The notes under the pieces: generated by a model
Seen by the model: only the letters and a program-made list of their open reading frames with translations
What the model was told of the DNA's origin: nothing
The model's database searches: none
In this document: positions 62,944 to 64,000 of the stretch, piece by piece
How the letters are laid out: every line of letters starts with the position of its first letter
Position numbering within the stretch: the first letter of the stretch is position 1
Assembly: GCF_030163795.1 (NCBI RefSeq)
Contig: NZ_JASJOF010000005.1
Location: 248,001 to 312,000 of the forward strand
DNA length: 64,000 nt
Origin: Roseicyclus marinus
GTDB lineage: Bacteria > Pseudomonadota > Alphaproteobacteria > Rhodobacterales > Rhodobacteraceae
Direction: 5' to 3'
Translations under genes and position numbers: made by a program

Positions 62944-63777
62944 ATGACCAATCCCTGCATCCTCTGCGTCGCCATCACCGGCTCCCTGCCGACCAAAGCC
63001 AACAATCCCGCCGTTCCGATCACGGTCTCCGAACAGGTGGAGTCGACCCACGAGGCCTTTGAGGCGGGCGCGAGCATCGTCCACGCCCATGTCCGCAACG
63101 AAGACGAAACCCCCTCCTCGGACCCCGAGAAATTCGCCCGGTTGAAGGAGGGGCTCAAGAAACACTGCCCCGGCATGATCATCCAGTTCTCGACCGGTGG
63201 CCGCTCCGGCGCGGGTCAGGCGCGGGGCGGGATGCTGCCGCTGCGGCCCGACATGGCCTCGCTCTCCGTCGGCTCCAACAACTTCCCCACCCGCGTCTAT
63301 GAAAACCCGCCAGACCTCGTGGATTGGCTCGCCTCCGAGATGCTCACCTACGGCGTGAAGCCCGAGATCGAGGCCTTCGACCTCAGTCATATCCTTAAAG
63401 CGCGCGAGATGGCCGACAAGGGCCAGCTTGCGGGCACCCCCTACGTCCAATTCGTCATGGGCGTGAAAAACGCCATGCCCGTGGACCGGGAGGTGTTCGA
63501 GTTCTACATCAAGACCGTCCATCGCCTCTTTGGCGCGGATGCCCCTTGGTGCGCGGCGGGCATCGGCCAGCACCAGATCACCCTCAACGAATGGGCCATC
63601 GCAGCGGGCGGCCATGCCCGCACGGGGCTCGAGGATAACGTGCGGCTCGACCGCGACCGCCTTGCCCCCTCCAACGCCGCCCTCATCCGCCGCGCGGTCG
63701 AGATCTGCGAGAAAAACGAACGCCCCGTCGCCACATGGCAACAGGCGCGCGCGATCCTTGGGCTGAAAGCGGCTTAA
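62944..63777 (+). CDS. Beta-keto-acid cleavage enzyme (BKACE, DUF849)
   Basis: A 277-residue TIM-barrel enzyme. The start region CILCVAITGSLPTKANNPAVPIT, then ASIVHAHVRNEDETPSSDPEKF with the zinc-binding HxH, QFSTGGRSGAGQARGGML, EIEAFDLSHI and GIGQHQITLNEWAIAAGGHARTGLEDNV are hallmarks of the family first known as 3-keto-5-aminohexanoate cleavage enzyme. Members condense a beta-keto acid with acetyl-CoA to give acetoacetate and a new CoA ester, and beta-ketoadipate is among the known substrates of the wider family. Its place after pcaG makes a role in the lower beta-ketoadipate pathway plausible. It overlaps the convergent TauE gene by 4 bp. Confidence 0.93.
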   Translation: MTNPCILCVAITGSLPTKANNPAVPITVSEQVESTHEAFEAGASIVHAHVRNEDETPSSDPEKFARLKEGLKKHCPGMIIQFSTGGRSGAGQARGGMLPLRPDMASLSVGSNNFPTRVYENPPDLVDWLASEMLTYGVKPEIEAFDLSHILKAREMADKGQLAGTPYVQFVMGVKNAMPVDREVFEFYIKTVHRLFGADAPWCAAGIGQHQITLNEWAIAAGGHARTGLEDNVRLDRDRLAPSNAALIRRAVEICEKNERPVATWQQARAILGLKAA

Positions 63778-64000
63778 CCGTCTCCGAACACCAGCGCGTA
63801 GATGAAGCGCGCGGCCACGACCGCAAGGAAACTGCCAAACGCCAGCTCAAGGCTCCGCCGCGAGAGCTTGTGGGCCAGTCCCACCCCCAACCGCGTCGTC
63901 AGCATCGAGGTCGGCATGGTCAGCGCGAAGGCCGCCCCCGACACGAAGCCAAGCGATGTGGGCGGCAACCCCTCCTGCCCCAGACCCGCCAGCACATAGC
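63774..64000 (-). CDS. TauE/SafE family sulfite exporter-like permease, N-terminus outside window
   Basis: Only the C-terminal about 75 codons are in the window; the gene continues past the right edge. GQEGLPPTSLGFVSGAAFAL, TMPTSMLTTRLGVGLAHKLS and a last hydrophobic helix (LAFGSFLAVVAARFIYALVFG) are typical of the end of TauE/SafE (DUF81) permeases, which have eight helices and are thought to export sulfite or organosulfonates. The 3' end overlaps the BKACE gene in the convergent direction by 4 bp. Confidence 0.85.
   Translation of the reverse strand, partial: YVLAGLGQEGLPPTSLGFVSGAAFALTMPTSMLTTRLGVGLAHKLSRRSLELAFGSFLAVVAARFIYALVFGDG

Overview
The window comes from a GC-rich alphaproteobacterium, most likely the Roseobacter group or a close relative in Rhodobacterales. 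I infer this from strong GC bias at third codon positions, dense gene packing with ATGA stop/start overlaps, the moaE-moaD-pgsA-uvrC neighbourhood, the pobA/pcaCHG block, the Hint-domain RTX protein, and intergenic repeats of a type I associate with these genomes. It looks like ordinary chromosome. I saw no rRNA, tRNA, CRISPR array or intact insertion sequence.

Region 1 (1-19.7 kb) is mostly housekeeping: an NAD(P)-binding protein cut by the left edge, AlgH/UPF0301, a DsbD-alpha-like secreted protein, an RND efflux pump with its adaptor, moaB and a uracil-DNA glycosylase. A tightly overlapped operon follows: pyrB, three small ORFs (two of them bPH-like membrane proteins), a dihydroorotase homologue that has lost its metal ligands, and plsY. 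Then come DUF805, glutamate-cysteine ligase, rsmE, ubiA and an OmpA/BON protein.

Region 2 (19.7-31.8 kb) is more disturbed. Remnants of a CoA-transferase subunit and of a TRAP solute-binding protein lie in opposite orientations at 20.6-21.5 kb, beside a secreted RTX/PA14-like/Hint protein. The moaE-moaD-pgsA genes are separated from uvrC by a base-atypical gene for a DUF4041/T5orf172 (GIY-YIG-type) protein that looks acquired. An SDR, a Ca/Na antiporter, a tiny membrane zinc-ribbon protein and an S49 peptidase follow.

Region 3 (32-55.7 kb) is catabolic. It holds an acyl-CoA synthetase, a ribokinase-family kinase and a large carbohydrate-related cluster: a glucose/mannose-type ABC importer with a divergent LacI regulator; an operon GMC-SDR-GMC-DUF993-LacI-glycerate kinase-Dabb; and an operon Gfo/Idh/MocA-CoA transferase-enoyl-CoA hydratase-aldehyde dehydrogenase. 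The last two operons share an identical 15-bp operator-like sequence in front of their first genes, so they probably form one regulon under the LacI protein encoded inside the first operon. This is the best candidate in the window for an undescribed pathway. A flavin monooxygenase and an HSD10-like dehydrogenase form a neighbouring operon.

Region 4 (55.9-64 kb) contains a SulP transporter with a tandem universal stress protein, a repeat-filled gap, a YiiX-like NlpC/P60 hydrolase, and a 4-hydroxybenzoate/protocatechuate operon (pobA-pcaC-pcaH-pcaG) ending in a beta-keto-acid cleavage enzyme. A TauE/SafE permease is cut by the right edge.
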